Numbered from the stretch's first letter, positions 20,601 through 33,534 are shown. The stretch is 64,000 nucleotides of DNA from Acanthochromis polyacanthus (GCF_021347895.1 NC_067115.1:8580064-8644063); one strand, 5' to 3'. The notes: a model not told the origin generated them from the sequence alone. A program made the numbers and translations.

Positions 20601-23600
20601 CAGCATATTGCATAATTTGAGCCTGGTTGTTTTATATCGGAAACAGACTGGGAGTTGAGCAGCTGCACAGATTCATATGATTTCAGCTATTGAGGAATAA
20701 AACAGACAAGTTAGCTGCTGTTTTTAGATGATCTCACATGTTGCTTGTTCAGCTGCGACAACCAAACTGCTGTTTGCAAAGTTTACACTCGACTTCTTTA
20801 AGCTTGAAAACTTGGGGGTGTTCTTCGGTGGTCTTCTTCCTCCTGTTGCCAAAAATACCAGATTAGTCCAAGACGTCTGTTGGTGTAGCACTTTCCGCCT
20901 TAATGTCCGGCCAATGAGGATTTGATCAGATGAGAGCGTATCGACCAATCGATCAGTCCACCTGCACACCAAAGCCCTGCAGCAGACCTTCGAATAGCCT
21001 GATATTTGCTGTGTTCAGAGTGAATCCATAATGAGACGGTGTGTATATTCTTGCAGGCTCAGGTTACACTCGCACAGCTTGCTGTCAAAGCGCCGCTGGA
21101 CACTTAACTGAGCTGCTTTGCATTTCAAATCATCCTCGTGGTAGAAGTAGCAGAGTAGAACCACTGACTGTGCAGTGTTTTCTTTACGAGCTACAGGAAC
21201 GTGTCCCTTTGGTCTTGTATACTGATAAAAAGGTCTTTTTAAATACCTTTTTTCTGAGAGTGCTGGAATTGAAATTTCAAGTGTGTGTGTGATGATCATG
21301 AAGCTGTTTTAATGTCTCTAACCAGCACATGTGGTGGAAAGTAGTGCTTTTATAACTTCAGTGGTCTGTAGCTGATTATTTAAAAACAAAATAAGGAAAG
21401 AGGAGGCGGCTGGTAGAGATGGAGACACCTGATGACCAAAGCAAGGCTGTAGACTGAAAGATACTGAATCAGTGAACGAAAAAAGCAATCAAGTCAATTA
21501 TAATAGGCAGTGCCACAAAATTATATGAACATTAATCACAATAATGATTTTAGCTTCCCACCATTTTATGATCAAAATTAACTGTGGTATGTACGTTTAA
21601 ATATACACTTTTCTCATGACATACAGTCCGCACCTATCTGCACTGTTTTTTCCGCTCATAGAAAACAGCACAAGTCGAAAAAAGTCTCAGTTTCATCTGG
21701 GACAGTTGTGACATTAAAATGCCCTATTTTACTCTTTTCAAAGTAGTCTTTGGTCAAACACCTGTCTGAGTCCACCACAGTCACCGAGCAGCATCAACCG
21801 CAGCCTGCACTGTGGGGCATTTAGGGAACACCGGTAAATGTAGGGTCTATTGATAAAGCAGATGTTCAGCAAGTGATGTTTTCCCTGTGACCAGGTGGAA
21901 GGTGCGACTTAATAAGAAAGTTGGTCACAGCAGTGCTACCAGTGAAAAAGTTAGTGTGGCACTTTGCTGTGACTGATGCTGCAGCAGTTTAGGTGCACAT
22001 GCTTTGGGGTCTTTAATGCCTCGAAGTCTCATGCTTTCAAACCTGCCAGACTACTTTTACAGCTGCTGATATATATTTACTATTATTTTATACCTCATTC
22101 AAAGAGCCTGTATGATGCTTTTTGCTGTTTTGTGTTTCCTTTAGTCTGCTCGATAGTGGTTTTGTGTGTGTAAAACTCCTCGCAAAGCCCAAAATCCACA
22201 CGAAAGGGAGCAATTCTTTAATGCAGAAAACTCAGAACACATAAGATGTTTTGGGAAGACTCAAAAAATTCAATTATGAACCTGTAAAATGTGCAGAATT
22301 TGGGCTCTTTAATCGGATAAAAGCCTCATTGAGATTTAAAGCCGTTATTCAGTAGTGACCTGACCAAGACAGCAGCAAATATAACTGCAATATGCAACAA
22401 AAATCAAACAAAAACAGTGAGAATTGCAAACATGGTTTCAAAATACACTCACCAAGATATCTATTTATTGGAGCCTTTAAAGTTGACTTTAATTCTCCCA
22501 TAGTAAGTAGTTGGGATTATTTCAGGTCCTTCTGAGGTTCATTCCAGGGGAAAGAGGCAGCGTATTTCAAAGCTTTATTGCCTGAATCTGTTTGTGACTC
22601 TGGGGACAAACATTTGCAGAATATTTTGAAATATTTCTCTGTTCTGTTGAAGAAATTTCTGAGCACAACTCTATCTGTTCTTTCATGCCAATATCATGGC
22701 TTCAGTATGAAATAACCACGGCAGTGATGCAGAAATTACTAACAATTTGTCATTTTAGTCCTAATAGTACGGATTTGCTGTTGTTTGTGATTATATATTT
22801 TGTGTTTCTTTGCGTGAACAAAATAAATTCTATCTGCTGTTTTCCTCTATGAATATAGAAGGTCAATGCAAAAGAGTCTAAATTCACAAAATGTCAGTTT
22901 TGTAGATTCAAATCTAAATTAAAATGAGATGTAGAGTTCACTTTGCTGTTCACTGTTCGTTAAATGTCAACTCTGCATTGTGTTTGGGTCTGTTTAGGAT
23001 CCAAACGGAACAAAGCAAACATTTTACAAACAGACTGAAGTCAGCTAGTCTTGTTTGTTCCTCATTTTCAGTGATGAACCTCTTTCTGGTTCTGACTTTT
23101 TTTTTTCCTCTTGTCTGTCAGAGAAAACCTGCCTAGTCGCTTTAAGTTCAAAGAGTACTGTCCCATGGTGTTCAGGAACCTGAGGGAGAGGTTCTGCATC
23201 GATGACCAGGACTACCAGGTGAGCTGCTCGGAGCTAGAAGATCCAGCAGATGCTGATGGGATGAAATTAAATGAAATTTCCCAGCTCCTCTAGTGGCAGT
23301 TTGAAGTTTCTGCTTTGAAGTATTAATGTCTTTTCTTTGTCAGAACTCTCTGACCCGGAGCGCCCCGCTCAACAGCGACTCCCAGGGTCGCTTTGGCAAC
23401 CGCTTCCTCTCCAGCTACGACCACCGCTTTGTAATCAAAACTGTGTCCAGTGAGGACATCGCTGAGATGCACAACATCCTAAAGAAATATCATCAGGTAG
23501 AGGCCCTCTGATTTCTGATTTAGCACCTTAATATCTTCAATGTGGGGACATGTAGAGTGGATTATAGGAGAGAAACTCAGGAGCATTAACTAGTGAACAT

Positions 23601-26600
23601 AGTTCGAGATTTCTGTCTGTTGTTCTGAAGTTAACCCTCTGAACTCCAAAACTTGCTGGTGTGTTGGTAACCCACAGTTCACCATAAATACAAACTGTAA
23701 AAATAGAATATTCAGATTTTTAACTTTACGGTGGTTCGTCAGCTCCTCATCTGCGACATGCTTTTCAGTTGGAAAACTTCACCAAGTCTAAGTTTGTAGT
23801 TGTGAAATTTCATCAGCATCACTCTATGCTACATGTCTCATTTGAAAACCCAATAGAAAGAAGAACATTTGCACCAAGCAGATTCAATAAAAAAATTGAA
23901 AATGTGTCCTTTATGTCAAAGGTCTGTAATGATTAGGGATGGGAGAGAACGCTGGAGGATCGAAAAGCTCCGACGTTCACGGTACTTTGAAGAGTAAGAA
24001 GAATGTTGTGTTGCCTACTTTTTAGTTATTCATTTCTTAAAGTTATTTTGGGGGGCTTTTTTATCCTGTATTATAGCTGTAAGGGCAGAGAGGCAGGAAA
24101 ACGTGGGGAGAAGAGAATGGGGGAAGGACATGCAACAAATGACTGTGGTCGGACTTGGACCTATGGCTGCTGTATCGGGGACTCCAGCTCCTGTTTATGA
24201 GCCGCCCGCTCAACCAGTTGAGCTATGAGGCTTTCTAAATCCAAAATGTTGTTCCGTCTGTCTGACTCTGTAGCTCCAACAGGCAGTTATAAAGCCATAT
24301 ATAATTAATATAATGCCATATATAATTTATGGAATTCTAACTGTGTCATACTGGCACAGAAAACACAGAGTTCCCTCCACTTCTAGCCGTCGTTGGGCTG
24401 TTTCCATAGAGGTGCAGCACTTTATATTGCAGTGAAAATTGAGCCCACAGTGAGAAAAAATGAGACGGAAGCAAAACAAAACACCCAGAAACTGCTTGGA
24501 GTTCAAAGGGTTAAACATGCATATAAATTGTGCAGCTCTGCCGATTGATCTGAGCTAAGGTCATTTTTAATGAGTCTTCATACTGTATATTTGATTCCTC
24601 ACTCCCACACTCTCCCTGGTTGTCTGCAGTTTATAGTGGAGTGTCATGGCAACACGCTGCTCCCTCAGTTCCTGGGCATGTACAGGCTAACGGTGGACGG
24701 AGTGGAGACGTACATGGTGGTGACCCGGAATGTATTCAGCCATCGCCTCACTGTACACCGCAAATACGACCTAAAGGTGAACTCCAATCATTTTTAAACT
24801 CTTTTTTTTTTTTTTTTTTTTTTTCCCCCAACAATTTACTGTTGTTTTACAGGTTGTCCTTGTTTGGTTAAATTACAGATAATAACTAATAAAATCACAA
24901 ACCAAAAATTAATTGACATGCTAAATGTAAAAAGAAAAATAAATACAGGCTAAAGCATTCCAACATTAGATCAGCAAAATGTGATTATTTTGCAAATATT
25001 TGCCATTATTTAAAAGAAAAGAAATTGTATGTTATGTGACATGATTTTACTTTTTTGTGAAATTTTTACATTTTATTTTTATTACAGTAATAGTTTGCTC
25101 TTTTTACGATGTTTGACTCACTGTTTTTTTTACTGTATTAAAGTCAGCAGAAATGTCCTTATTTTTGCAGATACTGGTTTCTGTTTAAAAGAAAAATGAT
25201 TGAATGTTTTTGCTATATTTAGATCAGCAAAAATGCCATTATTTTGCAAGTATTCGCCGTTATTTAAAAGAAGAGTTTTGTATGTTATATGACATATTTT
25301 TACTGTTTTTGTGAAATTTTTGCATTTCATTTTTCAGTAAAAGTTTGGTCTTTTTACAACATTTGACCCACTGTTTTGTTTTGTTTTTTTTTGCTGTATT
25401 TAAATCAGCAGCAGTGTCATTACTTTTGCAGATACTGAATGCTCTTTGAAAGAGAAATTATGTATTTTAAGGACTGAAAATTGACAATAATTTTTAACTG
25501 TTATTTTATAGATTTTTCCTGTTTTGTTAGATTACCAGTAATAACTGGTGAATTCACTGGATATTGTATATTGATTTACACGTTAACTATAAAACAAACA
25601 AACCGTAAAACTGTAAATAATCACATTAAATTGTACACAACCAAAGTCTCAGTTTTCACAAATTTGTAATGTAAGGGTATTATCTAAATGTTTTTCACTT
25701 TATTGCTTAAATATGTAATTTGCTGTAGTCTTTTTAAACATACTGTTGTATTTTTGAGTAGCTGATTTTTTTTAATGATTACTGACTTATTGCAGGGTTT
25801 TTCTTGCATAGACAAATTTTTAAACAGGCACTCCTCCGAAGTAAAATCCCCAACAGAAAAAATAGGTGAGATAAGAACTGAGAATGAAAGCATAATAAAT
25901 TTTTAGCCAGTTTTGTTGACTGGGCCTTCATTCACTCAAACATAGTAAACATTTTTGTTAATTAAATGATCAGAAATAACAGGAAGAAGTATTGATTTCT
26001 GTCAAATGAGGTGTTAACTGGATTTTACTTGAGTTGCCTACTAAAGGCCTATTCTGAATGGGGGGGAAAACTGCATTGTTACGATGTCCAATTCTTTTTT
26101 TTTTTTTTTTTTTTGGCTGATCTTTAAATCCCTGGTTCTCTTTACAAAGCAAGTGAGAACTTGGTCCCTTACTTTTTTTTTTAAATGTTTAGAGCCTCCA
26201 TACGTCTTGCAGGTATCATTTTGTCAGGGAATTTAATTAGTGAAAGGTTCATTGTGGTGTACTTGCAGGAGATTATAAATCCAGGTCATCAGTAAAGCCT
26301 GATAATTCTCAGTTTGCACTGAAGATTATGATTTATAGTAGACTTGAGTGCAGCACACTGAAAAGAAAAAATCCTTCAGCGCACACGCCTTTTCTCCTGC
26401 CAAGAACCCTCTGGAGAAAACATCCTTCGCTTTCTAGCCTGACAGTTTTAAGAAGACGCCGTCTCAGTTTCAGTGGATAGTATGCTAACGATTCCTCTGA
26501 TGTATCCTGCGCCGCTTTCAATTAATTCTATTTTTGTTCTTATTTTTTCAGGGTTCTACGGTCTCAAGGGAAGCCAGCGACAAGGAGAAGGTGAGTTTTC

Positions 26601-29600
26601 TATCTGTGCGCTGACGGCTGCTGACATGATGGGACAGAAATAGCCGCCCCGAGCTCAGCCCAGCAGCAAACTTGTCAAATGACGGCTAAATTAAGTAGTT
26701 ATAAGTAAGCAGATGTATTCTAGTAGAACCTCGTGCCTCATGCTGCCAGAGCATAACACGCTTGTTTGGTGTGTCAGTAGACGGTCATTAAGTCTCACCG
26801 TCTAGTCAGACATTTAAGGACCACTGTTGATTCTGACCTTAATCTCTTGTCATATTATAATAATTATGACTGTATGAATAGTCGCACGCTCTGAATCCTG
26901 CAACAGCTGCAGATGTAGGTGTGGTTCCTGGACCTCTGGAAGTTTAATAACCAAATAAAACAGATTTGGTTTGAACATAAAACCTGTAAAACTGAAATGT
27001 TTCTTGCAGCTGTTTAGTGATATTGTTTCTTCTCTCCAGGCTAAAGAGCTCCCCACTTTTAAAGACAACGACTTCTTGAATGAAGGCCAGAAGCTGCAGA
27101 TAGGAGACGACAACAAGAAGTACTTTTTGGAGAAGCTAAAAAGGGATGTCGAGGTAAGAAATATATTCAAGTTTTTACCTTCTCTGCTGAAGAACTGAAC
27201 AGTTTTACAGCAAAATTAACTGAGAGCTTTATTCTATGTATCTCTCTGCACATACCATCGATACTGAGAAAATCCAAATTAGTTTTACAGATTTTTATGG
27301 CTTGTTTTGACGTTCTGTGTGGAGTTTTTGACCACTAGGAGTGCTGTGGAGCTGTACATGAACAAATGTGTTTAAATTAAGAGATAGAGATGCATGGTCT
27401 GGTTTTCTGGGGATTTTTTTGAAGCAATGAAAGAAATATGAAGAACTGTCAATGATTTAAAAACACATTTTTACAAGCAATTTCTTAAAAAAATCACACT
27501 CTCTTCACTGTGTTTAAGCCAATATGTAATTAATAATAAATATTATTGTTTTACAAATATTCTCTGCTACTTCAAGGAATAAAAAATTGTAAATGACTTT
27601 CATTGTATTACAGTTTTTCACATTTTTGTAAACGTAGGAGCCAAGAAATATTGAATAAACAGCCTATTATAATGACGTGACCAAGGTATAAACAAACGAA
27701 ACGGCACTAAAAAAAGAATGTGTTGAAATTAAAAGATAGGGAAACACGTTTACATTGACTATATATTTGAAGTAATAATGGAAATATGTAGAACTAAAAA
27801 TGATTAAAAAGAAAAAATAATGACAAAAATAAAATAAAGGGGGCAGCATCTAATTCAGATAAGGATCTAAACTATTTGTGTTTCTGTTTAATGTCGTAAA
27901 TTTAATATCATTTGATTTGGACTAAAGCTATTTATACATATCACTAATTGATCATAGAAGTTATCGTTAGGTTCAGTATTTCCCTACAACTTTAAGTGAG
28001 GATATTATTTAATTTCTTCATTCAATTTATTGCTCAAATGTGCGATTTACTGTAACTACTGTTGTGAACTACTGTTTTTGTGTATCAGTTTTTTTGATAC
28101 TGCATTGAGTGGAGTGGAGTCTTTCACTGGTGGAACTGTTTCTCTTTAAGTGGGTCCCAATTTTGGTGTTTGCTGTTTCTATTTGACGGCAAAATCGATA
28201 CATAAACATCAATATTTTCTTATTGTTGTGTCTTGATGTGTCTTTTTTGGCTCCAGTCATCGATCAGCTGCAGTCAGAGCTTCAGTTTTACACAATGACG
28301 ACTGCAGCAAAGTCCGATTCAATGCAGTAAATGTTTGAAAGGCTTTAAAAGTCTGGGCAAACTTGAGATTATCGCAGAGCAAAAATTTAGTGTGTGCACA
28401 TTGCAGAGTTTGAATTTCAGACCACAACAGCACCAACACCTGAAGAGGAAACGCAAAGGCCCTTCGGCACAGAGGTGCTTTGCTTCTTCTGCACTCTGCA
28501 TTCACATACGCTGCATTTTAATCCAGCTGAATTCCCAATCATGCTGTCCTCAATTGCATATTATTCAGTTTCTTTTGTCAGACAGCAGAATTGGTTTGAA
28601 ATAGTGCTGGAATGTTATTTAATGTTAACCAGACGTCACTTCAAGATGCTCCTCTGCGGCTAAAATCCAGATTTTAAAACCGCGACGTTGTCCGATAAAA
28701 TCCCCAAACACACGAGTCAAAGGTGACGGCTGTGAAGTAGGTTCTATTTATGTAGAATTCGAAGCTACTACCAGAATCAGAGAACAACTACATAATAAGA
28801 AGAAAAGATGCTTTTAAGTTTTCTATATCCATGTTGCACCGTTTAATATGCAGACTAAGCATTTTACTTGCAAACGGTATAAAAGAAACTTGGATTTCTT
28901 TTGGAGTTGCACTTAGCAGGCGCTTAAATAGGGGTTTGTCTTTTTTATTTATGTTATGTTGCAAGTTTAACGCTACAGTTTTGCACTTGAATTTGTAAAC
29001 GTTTGTTTATATTTCATACTGGGCTGCATCATACAACAGCATACAGTCAGCAAAATGAAATTAACTTATATTAATCAGTTTTTTTTGTGGAGGACAATTA
29101 ATCATTTCAACTAATGAGAAAAATAGTCAATGGATTAATTGATAAATAATTGTTAGTCGCAGCCCTACACTCCTGCAGTCAAGTAGTTTTAGACATCTAC
29201 AAATGCAGAAAGGAGCCACTGGGTGGTTTTCGTTGTGTTAACTTCTGCTTCCTCTCTCCTGCTGTCATGTGGACATTGCTTCCCTTATGTCACCAGCAAG
29301 GATCTATATATTACCACAAAGAGCGAGGAAATACATGTGTATCGTATGCAGAAGTCTTGTCAAACAGCACCACGTATAAATGCAGCACCTTTGTAGGTGT
29401 CGGTTTGGTTTAACAGGTGATCTCGCTGTGCAGCACATCAAAAGTAACTTGGTTTGGTTAATACTGATGCTGTGAAACCAAAGATTTGATTTGGCAGCTT
29501 TATCTCCTCCGTCTTCACATCTTTCCTTCACTCTCACATCTGGCTGAGAGAGAGTTAAGACATGATTTAGGTAAGCGAGGAGACACATTAGCAAAAAAGA

Positions 29601-32600
29601 AAAACTCACAGAACAAGAGTGTTACCATGCAAATATTAAACAATGCAATTTTTAAAGTTCAGTTTTGCAGTTAGGTTTTATGAGGAAAGAAATGCCATTC
29701 ATTGTGTGCATTTTGGTGAATAATATTGAATACAAACATAAATTTTGTATTGCAACACAATTCCACAAGACGCCTTTACTTTGAGTTTAAAAAATGTGGT
29801 ATTTCTTGCTTCAGAGACAACTGAAATGTGTGTGTGGCACAGAGTTATTGAATTGTAGTTCTGCTTTATTTTGCTAAATGTTTGTATGCTTGCTTGATTT
29901 CACTTTTAAAAATGCAGCATCTTTTGTTAAATTTTAAAGGGAAAACTATTGAAATGTGTTCATATTACTTTAAAGTAAAATCTGAATAAAAGTATTCTCT
30001 CACATTCTCTACCAAAGAGTTTAGATACTAGGACAGAAAACATGAAGCACTGAACTGAGGTTCAGCCTTAGAAAGCAGTGAAGACTGTTCGGTTTAATGT
30101 GCAACATTTGTTGAATGTATTTACATTCTAACTTTTTGAACGTGGTTCCAGACTGTCAGAAGACGTTACATCAATGAGTCTGCCACAACAGCTGAGCGTG
30201 TTTCATTTAGCACCTCAGAAAAACATTACAGCTCCTGCTAATCACAGTTGTTGGAAAATTCATTGACTCAGTTTTCAGAAAACCGCTTTATTCTCTCATT
30301 GGATTCATTCTCAATTGGATCAATTTTAAATCAGTTACCTGCTTCCTATCTGTGACCATGACGTGTAGATTGCTTCATTATATTACCAGGAATTGTTGTT
30401 GCATACAGCAAAGACTTAAGCAGCTTTTCTGTCATTCTTTGATTAATGACTGTGAATAAATATTACATGTCTTAAAACAGGTCTTACAAAAGGTGAATCC
30501 TGCAGAAATCCAGTGCAGAACCCATCGCTAGAGTTTGATAGTGTCACTGTGTTCCTTTGTCTCTCAGTGAATTCACATTTAAACTAAGATTTCTGTTGTC
30601 CGCCTCAGTTTAATAACCTTAAAAAGATGAGTTGTCTCACTCTAACACTTAATTTTGTGTGATATCAAGTCAAACTTTGACAGGAAAGACTGTCACCATG
30701 TAAATTTTTACTCTTGAGCCTCACAGAAGCCCAAAATGTGCCAGTAAAACATTAAAGTAACTGTACTCTGTTTGTGTTTTAGTTCCTGGCCACCCTGAAG
30801 ATCATGGACTACAGCCTCCTGGTGGGGATCCATGACGTAGAGCGAGCAGAGCAGGAGGAGATGGATGTGGAGGGCGGCGGCGAAGAGGACGAGTACGAGA
30901 ACGACGGGATGGGAGGTGGCGTGCTCACCGGCTCCTTCGGCACGCCTCCCGACAGCCCCGGAAACCCCCTCAACTGTGGGGGGTTCTTCGGCCCCGGGGA
31001 GTTCGACCCCTCTGTGGACGTTTACGCAATCAAGAGCCACGACAGTGAGCATCGTATTTATTGTCCCGACCAACTTACTGAGCATAGCTGTAGTTTAGAT
31101 ATGTGGCCAAGGAAGTAGAAAATTGACTGAACTTCCAGACATGCAGCATATAACTTAACTATTTTTACTTATTTTCCATTTACCTCTGCCACCATTGTCC
31201 TTTAACAGTACTATTTTTGTCTATTGTGAGGTTTAGAGTGTAGTTTTCTACAGTCAGTAGTTTTTGTTTACTACTGACTGTAGGACGAATTGCCCCTCAG
31301 GGATAGTGAAGATTGTCTTTTTACTCAAAGAATTCAAAACTAAGCAGTGGAGCAGGAAGGTTAAATTGCAGGCAGCCTTGATAGTTTTTTTTCCAGGTAA
31401 AACTAAAACCTCCTGATCTTGTTTTTTTTTTTTTTTTGGCGACAGGTGCTGTGAAGAAGGAGGTGTACTTCATGGCGATCATCGACATCCTTACGCACTA
31501 TGACGCTAAGAAAAAAGCTGCACATGCTGCCAAAACTGTGAAACATGGGGTGAGTGTTAAGACTGCATCACGATCCATCAATCTGTGGCTCCACAAGAAA
31601 AGGCCTGAAGTTACCACAATGCAGATGCACAGCACATTCATTTACAACTGGGGCGGCTGTGGATCAGGTGGTAGAGCGGGTCGTCCAATGATCGAAGGGT
31701 CGGCGGTTCGATTCCCGCTCTCGCCTAGTCATGTGCTGTTGTGTCTTTGGGCAAGACATTTAACCCATCTTGCTGGTGTATGAATGCGTGTGAATGTTGG
31801 TGGTGGTCGGAGGGGTCGGAGGGGCCGTAGGCGCGGATTGGCAGCCATGCTTCTGTCCGCCCCAGAGTGAGAATGTGTGAGCGTATGGTTGAATGGAAGC
31901 AATTGTTGTATAAGTGCTTTGAGTACTCTGAGTAGTAAAGCGCTATATAAGAGCAAGTCCATTCATTCATTCATACAACTTTACAAACACACTGTATGAC
32001 TCTGGGAAGAATTGTTTCACATTTAAAATGTATTCACTGAAATGCCCTTTCAAATACAGCAGTGCTTGCAGTCTAAAGGTGTGCTTCTTCAGCTGCAGTC
32101 TTCCTTTGAGGCGTGCTGTTATCAGCTGCTTCGAAAATAAGGTTCGGTTTTGGATAAATAAAAACTCAGCCTTCACTGTAAGACATTTCTCTTTAAATCC
32201 AGGGATTCCAACTGTATGTGTGCGCTTTGCAGCGATACTTTTGTTAGCTTTGCTGAATGCGCTCCATGCAATCTAATTTTAAATGTATTCAACTTTTATT
32301 AAATGATTTCTTCTGATTGCAATGCAAAAAAATCACAGATTGCATGTTTGTTGATTCATTCAATCAACCTTGATTTAAACTCAGGATACATTGAAGTTTT
32401 TAGGTCTCAATTAAATATAACTGTACAAGAAAAAACTGATTAATACATCTGAAGCAGAACTTTATATAAGTCATGATAAAACTGTTATTTTCTGTTATGC
32501 CTTTTGGGCACTTGGAAAAATGTTGAACATATAGATGCCAGTTTTTCTCAATTTTTGTAAAATAAAAGCTTCAAAGAAATTCAACTATGTCACACTGAAC

Positions 32601-33534
32601 AGAAAACATTTCTAAGTTCTCTCTACTTCTAGTCATTGTTGTGCTGTTTCTAATACATTACAGGATTTTGTGAAAAATCAGCCCACAGTGAGCAAAAATG
32701 CCCAGAAACGGTTTGAAATCCAGAATTTGATCCATCATTCTTTTTCCGTCTAGTCTGTTTCATGTTATCTCAAGCTTAAAAGTCACTCATCACTGAAATC
32801 AGCTCTCACGTTGTTTGAAATTCTGTATGAAGTCTAAACGGTCTACATATTAGAACACTTAATTTATGACTCATGAAAAGCAGACACCTACCTCTGCACC
32901 GAGGGCCTAATTTCTGTTTTCAGTGTGTCGTCATACTGAAGCACAATCCTGATTAGTTCAAGACACTTTAATCCCTTTCTAATGGCATCTTCACACATGG
33001 TAAGGGGTGTGAGAAGCTGCACTGTTTTACTATTTATTTTCTAAGCCTGACATGGAAGAGAGGGTTTCTTTGTTTGCTTTTAACAGTTTTGAAAGAATTG
33101 AAAAAAATATATATTCCAAAGTATTCTGTACTACACAGTAATATGTCCATTATTTTTCTTTTGATAAATCGATTCATCAGTTATGTTGTTTGGTTAATAA
33201 AATGTCAGAAAATGGTGAAAAATGTGCATCAGCATTTCCCAAAGCTCAAAATGACACATTTTTGTGTTTTTGTTCTCAATCCAAAGAATTTCACTTTCAT
33301 AGCTGTGGAAAGAAAGCAAAAATATTCACCTTTTAGAAGCTGTAATTACAGAATTCCTAGAAAATTCTTCAAATCAATATGAAAAATGTTGATTGAAGCT
33401 TTTAAAAACAAACATTGTTGGTCTTGATCATATTTTCTCTTTTTGTTCCTCAGGCGGGGGCCGAGATCTCGACAGTGAACCCGGAGCAGTACTCCAAACG
33501 ATTCTACGAGTTCATGTCCAACATTTTATCATAG
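17609..33534 (+). CDS. pip4k2b: Phosphatidylinositol 5-phosphate 4-kinase type-2 beta, 10 exons
   Basis: Cytosolic/nuclear lipid kinase that makes PI(4,5)P2 from PI5P. Exons: 17609-17752, 20047-20144, 23122-23218, 23344-23496, 24630-24776, 26552-26590, 27040-27153, 30783-31044, 31446-31549, 33454-33534. All use GT-AG and join in frame to 412 residues (human 416). The N-terminus has KTKTKKKHF; residues 201-214 cover the [13 protein letters not shown] region; the catalytic core has [13 protein letters not shown] near 270-282. The acidic insert before TPPDSPGN, encoded by exon 8, is variable in the family. The protein ends [17 protein letters not shown]4K2A is the closest paralogue; the MSSNCTS start and the psmb3/cwc25/pcgf2 neighbours favour beta. 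Introns hold SINEs, a MITE and a tandem duplication; no coding damage was seen. Confidence 0.97.
17753..20046. other. pip4k2b intron 1, no further gene seen
   Basis: First part is GC-moderate, with a short CTG run near 18148-18166. Open frames here (for example 18006-18245 and 18835-19230) have no splice context or family resemblance. The intron ends with a pyrimidine-rich tract ('tctcctccag'). Confidence 0.5.
20145..23121. other. pip4k2b intron 2, no further gene seen
   Basis: About 3 kb of AT-rich intron. No exon, RNA gene or clearly recognised repeat was identified. Confidence 0.45.
23631..24514. mobile_element. TTAA-flanked inverted-end element (type copy), pip4k2b intron 4
   Basis: The left end reads 'ttaaccctctgaactccaaa', and the right end 'ttggagttcaaagggttaa' is its reverse complement apart from one base, so both termini and the TTAA flanks are preserved. 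Length is 884 bases, of which about 170 are a later SINE insertion. No transposase frame is present. TTAA duplication with CCCT ends is the pattern of piggyBac-type non-autonomous elements, which is my inference. At least six further full or partial copies lie in this window. Confidence 0.75.
24065..24234 (-). mobile_element. tRNA-derived SINE nested in the TTAA element
   Basis: Read on the minus strand it starts with a tRNA-like head. An A-box-like 'tagctcaactggttgagcg' is followed by a B-box-like 'ggtccaagtcc' (24151-24161). A C/T-rich body ('tgcatgtccttcccccattc') and 'tttcctgcctctctg' follow, the pattern of a common fish SINE. It lies wholly within the TTAA element, so it inserted later. 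It is a mobile repeat, not a functional tRNA gene. Confidence 0.7.
24800..24824. repeat. Poly(T) tract
   Basis: About 25 T in a row just after the exon 5 donor of pip4k2b. Confidence 0.85.
24970..25375. repeat. Direct duplication, 252-bp period, pip4k2b intron 5
   Basis: The stretch from 24970 ('gatcagcaaaatgtgattat') to about 25120 is repeated from 25222 to about 25371 with few differences. Related text ('aaatcagcaaaaacattgtt', 'tttgcaaatatttgc') also occurs near 53260-53470 and weaker forms near 25680 and 28030. The unit is thus part of a dispersed AT-rich family of unknown class. Confidence 0.6.
25400..26551. other. Remaining pip4k2b intron 5, no gene seen
   Basis: AT-rich, with a T run at about 26093-26114. 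No exon or RNA gene was recognised. Confidence 0.4.
27154..30782. other. pip4k2b intron 7, mostly featureless
   Basis: A 3.6-kb AT-rich intron. Besides a small dispersed repeat near 29075-29166 no exon, RNA gene or complete element was recognised. Open frames at 28257-28663 and 29150-29674 lack splice context. Confidence 0.45.
29075..29166. repeat. Short 'gcagccct' repeat (hAT-like MITE end?)
   Basis: The text 'aattgataaataattgtta' followed by 'gtcgcagccctac' is the end of a dispersed repeat seen again at 36.5 and 42.3 kb ('gagttgcagccct'). The 'cagggctgcaac' terminus resembles hAT-type ends, but this copy is only a fragment. Confidence 0.4.
31650..31974 (+). mobile_element. tRNA-derived SINE, pip4k2b intron 9
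   Basis: The head has an A-box-like 'tggatcaggtggtagagcgg' and a perfect B box 'ggttcgattcc' at about 31705-31715. A body follows with 'tttgggcaagacatttaacc' and 'aaagcgctatataagagcaa'. The 3' end is a (CATT)n tail at about 31960-31974. This is the standard plan of a fish SINE with a tRNA head and short tandem tail. Head and tail are both intact, so the copy looks fairly young, in sense orientation. Confidence 0.8.
32585..32735. repeat. Fragment of the TTAA-flanked family
   Basis: The phrases 'caactatgtcacactgaac', 'tctaagttctctctacttct' and 'cagcccacagtgagcaaaaa' match the core of the elements at 24.3 and 45.4 kb. Termini are not preserved. Confidence 0.5.

Noticed and set aside
24151..24234. 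Possible tRNA gene on the minus strand
   Set aside because: A and B boxes are present but the sequence continues into a SINE body and cannot fold as a full tRNA; it is a tRNA-derived repeat.
31656..31730. Possible tRNA gene on the plus strand
   Set aside because: It is the head of a SINE with a downstream body and (CATT)n tail.
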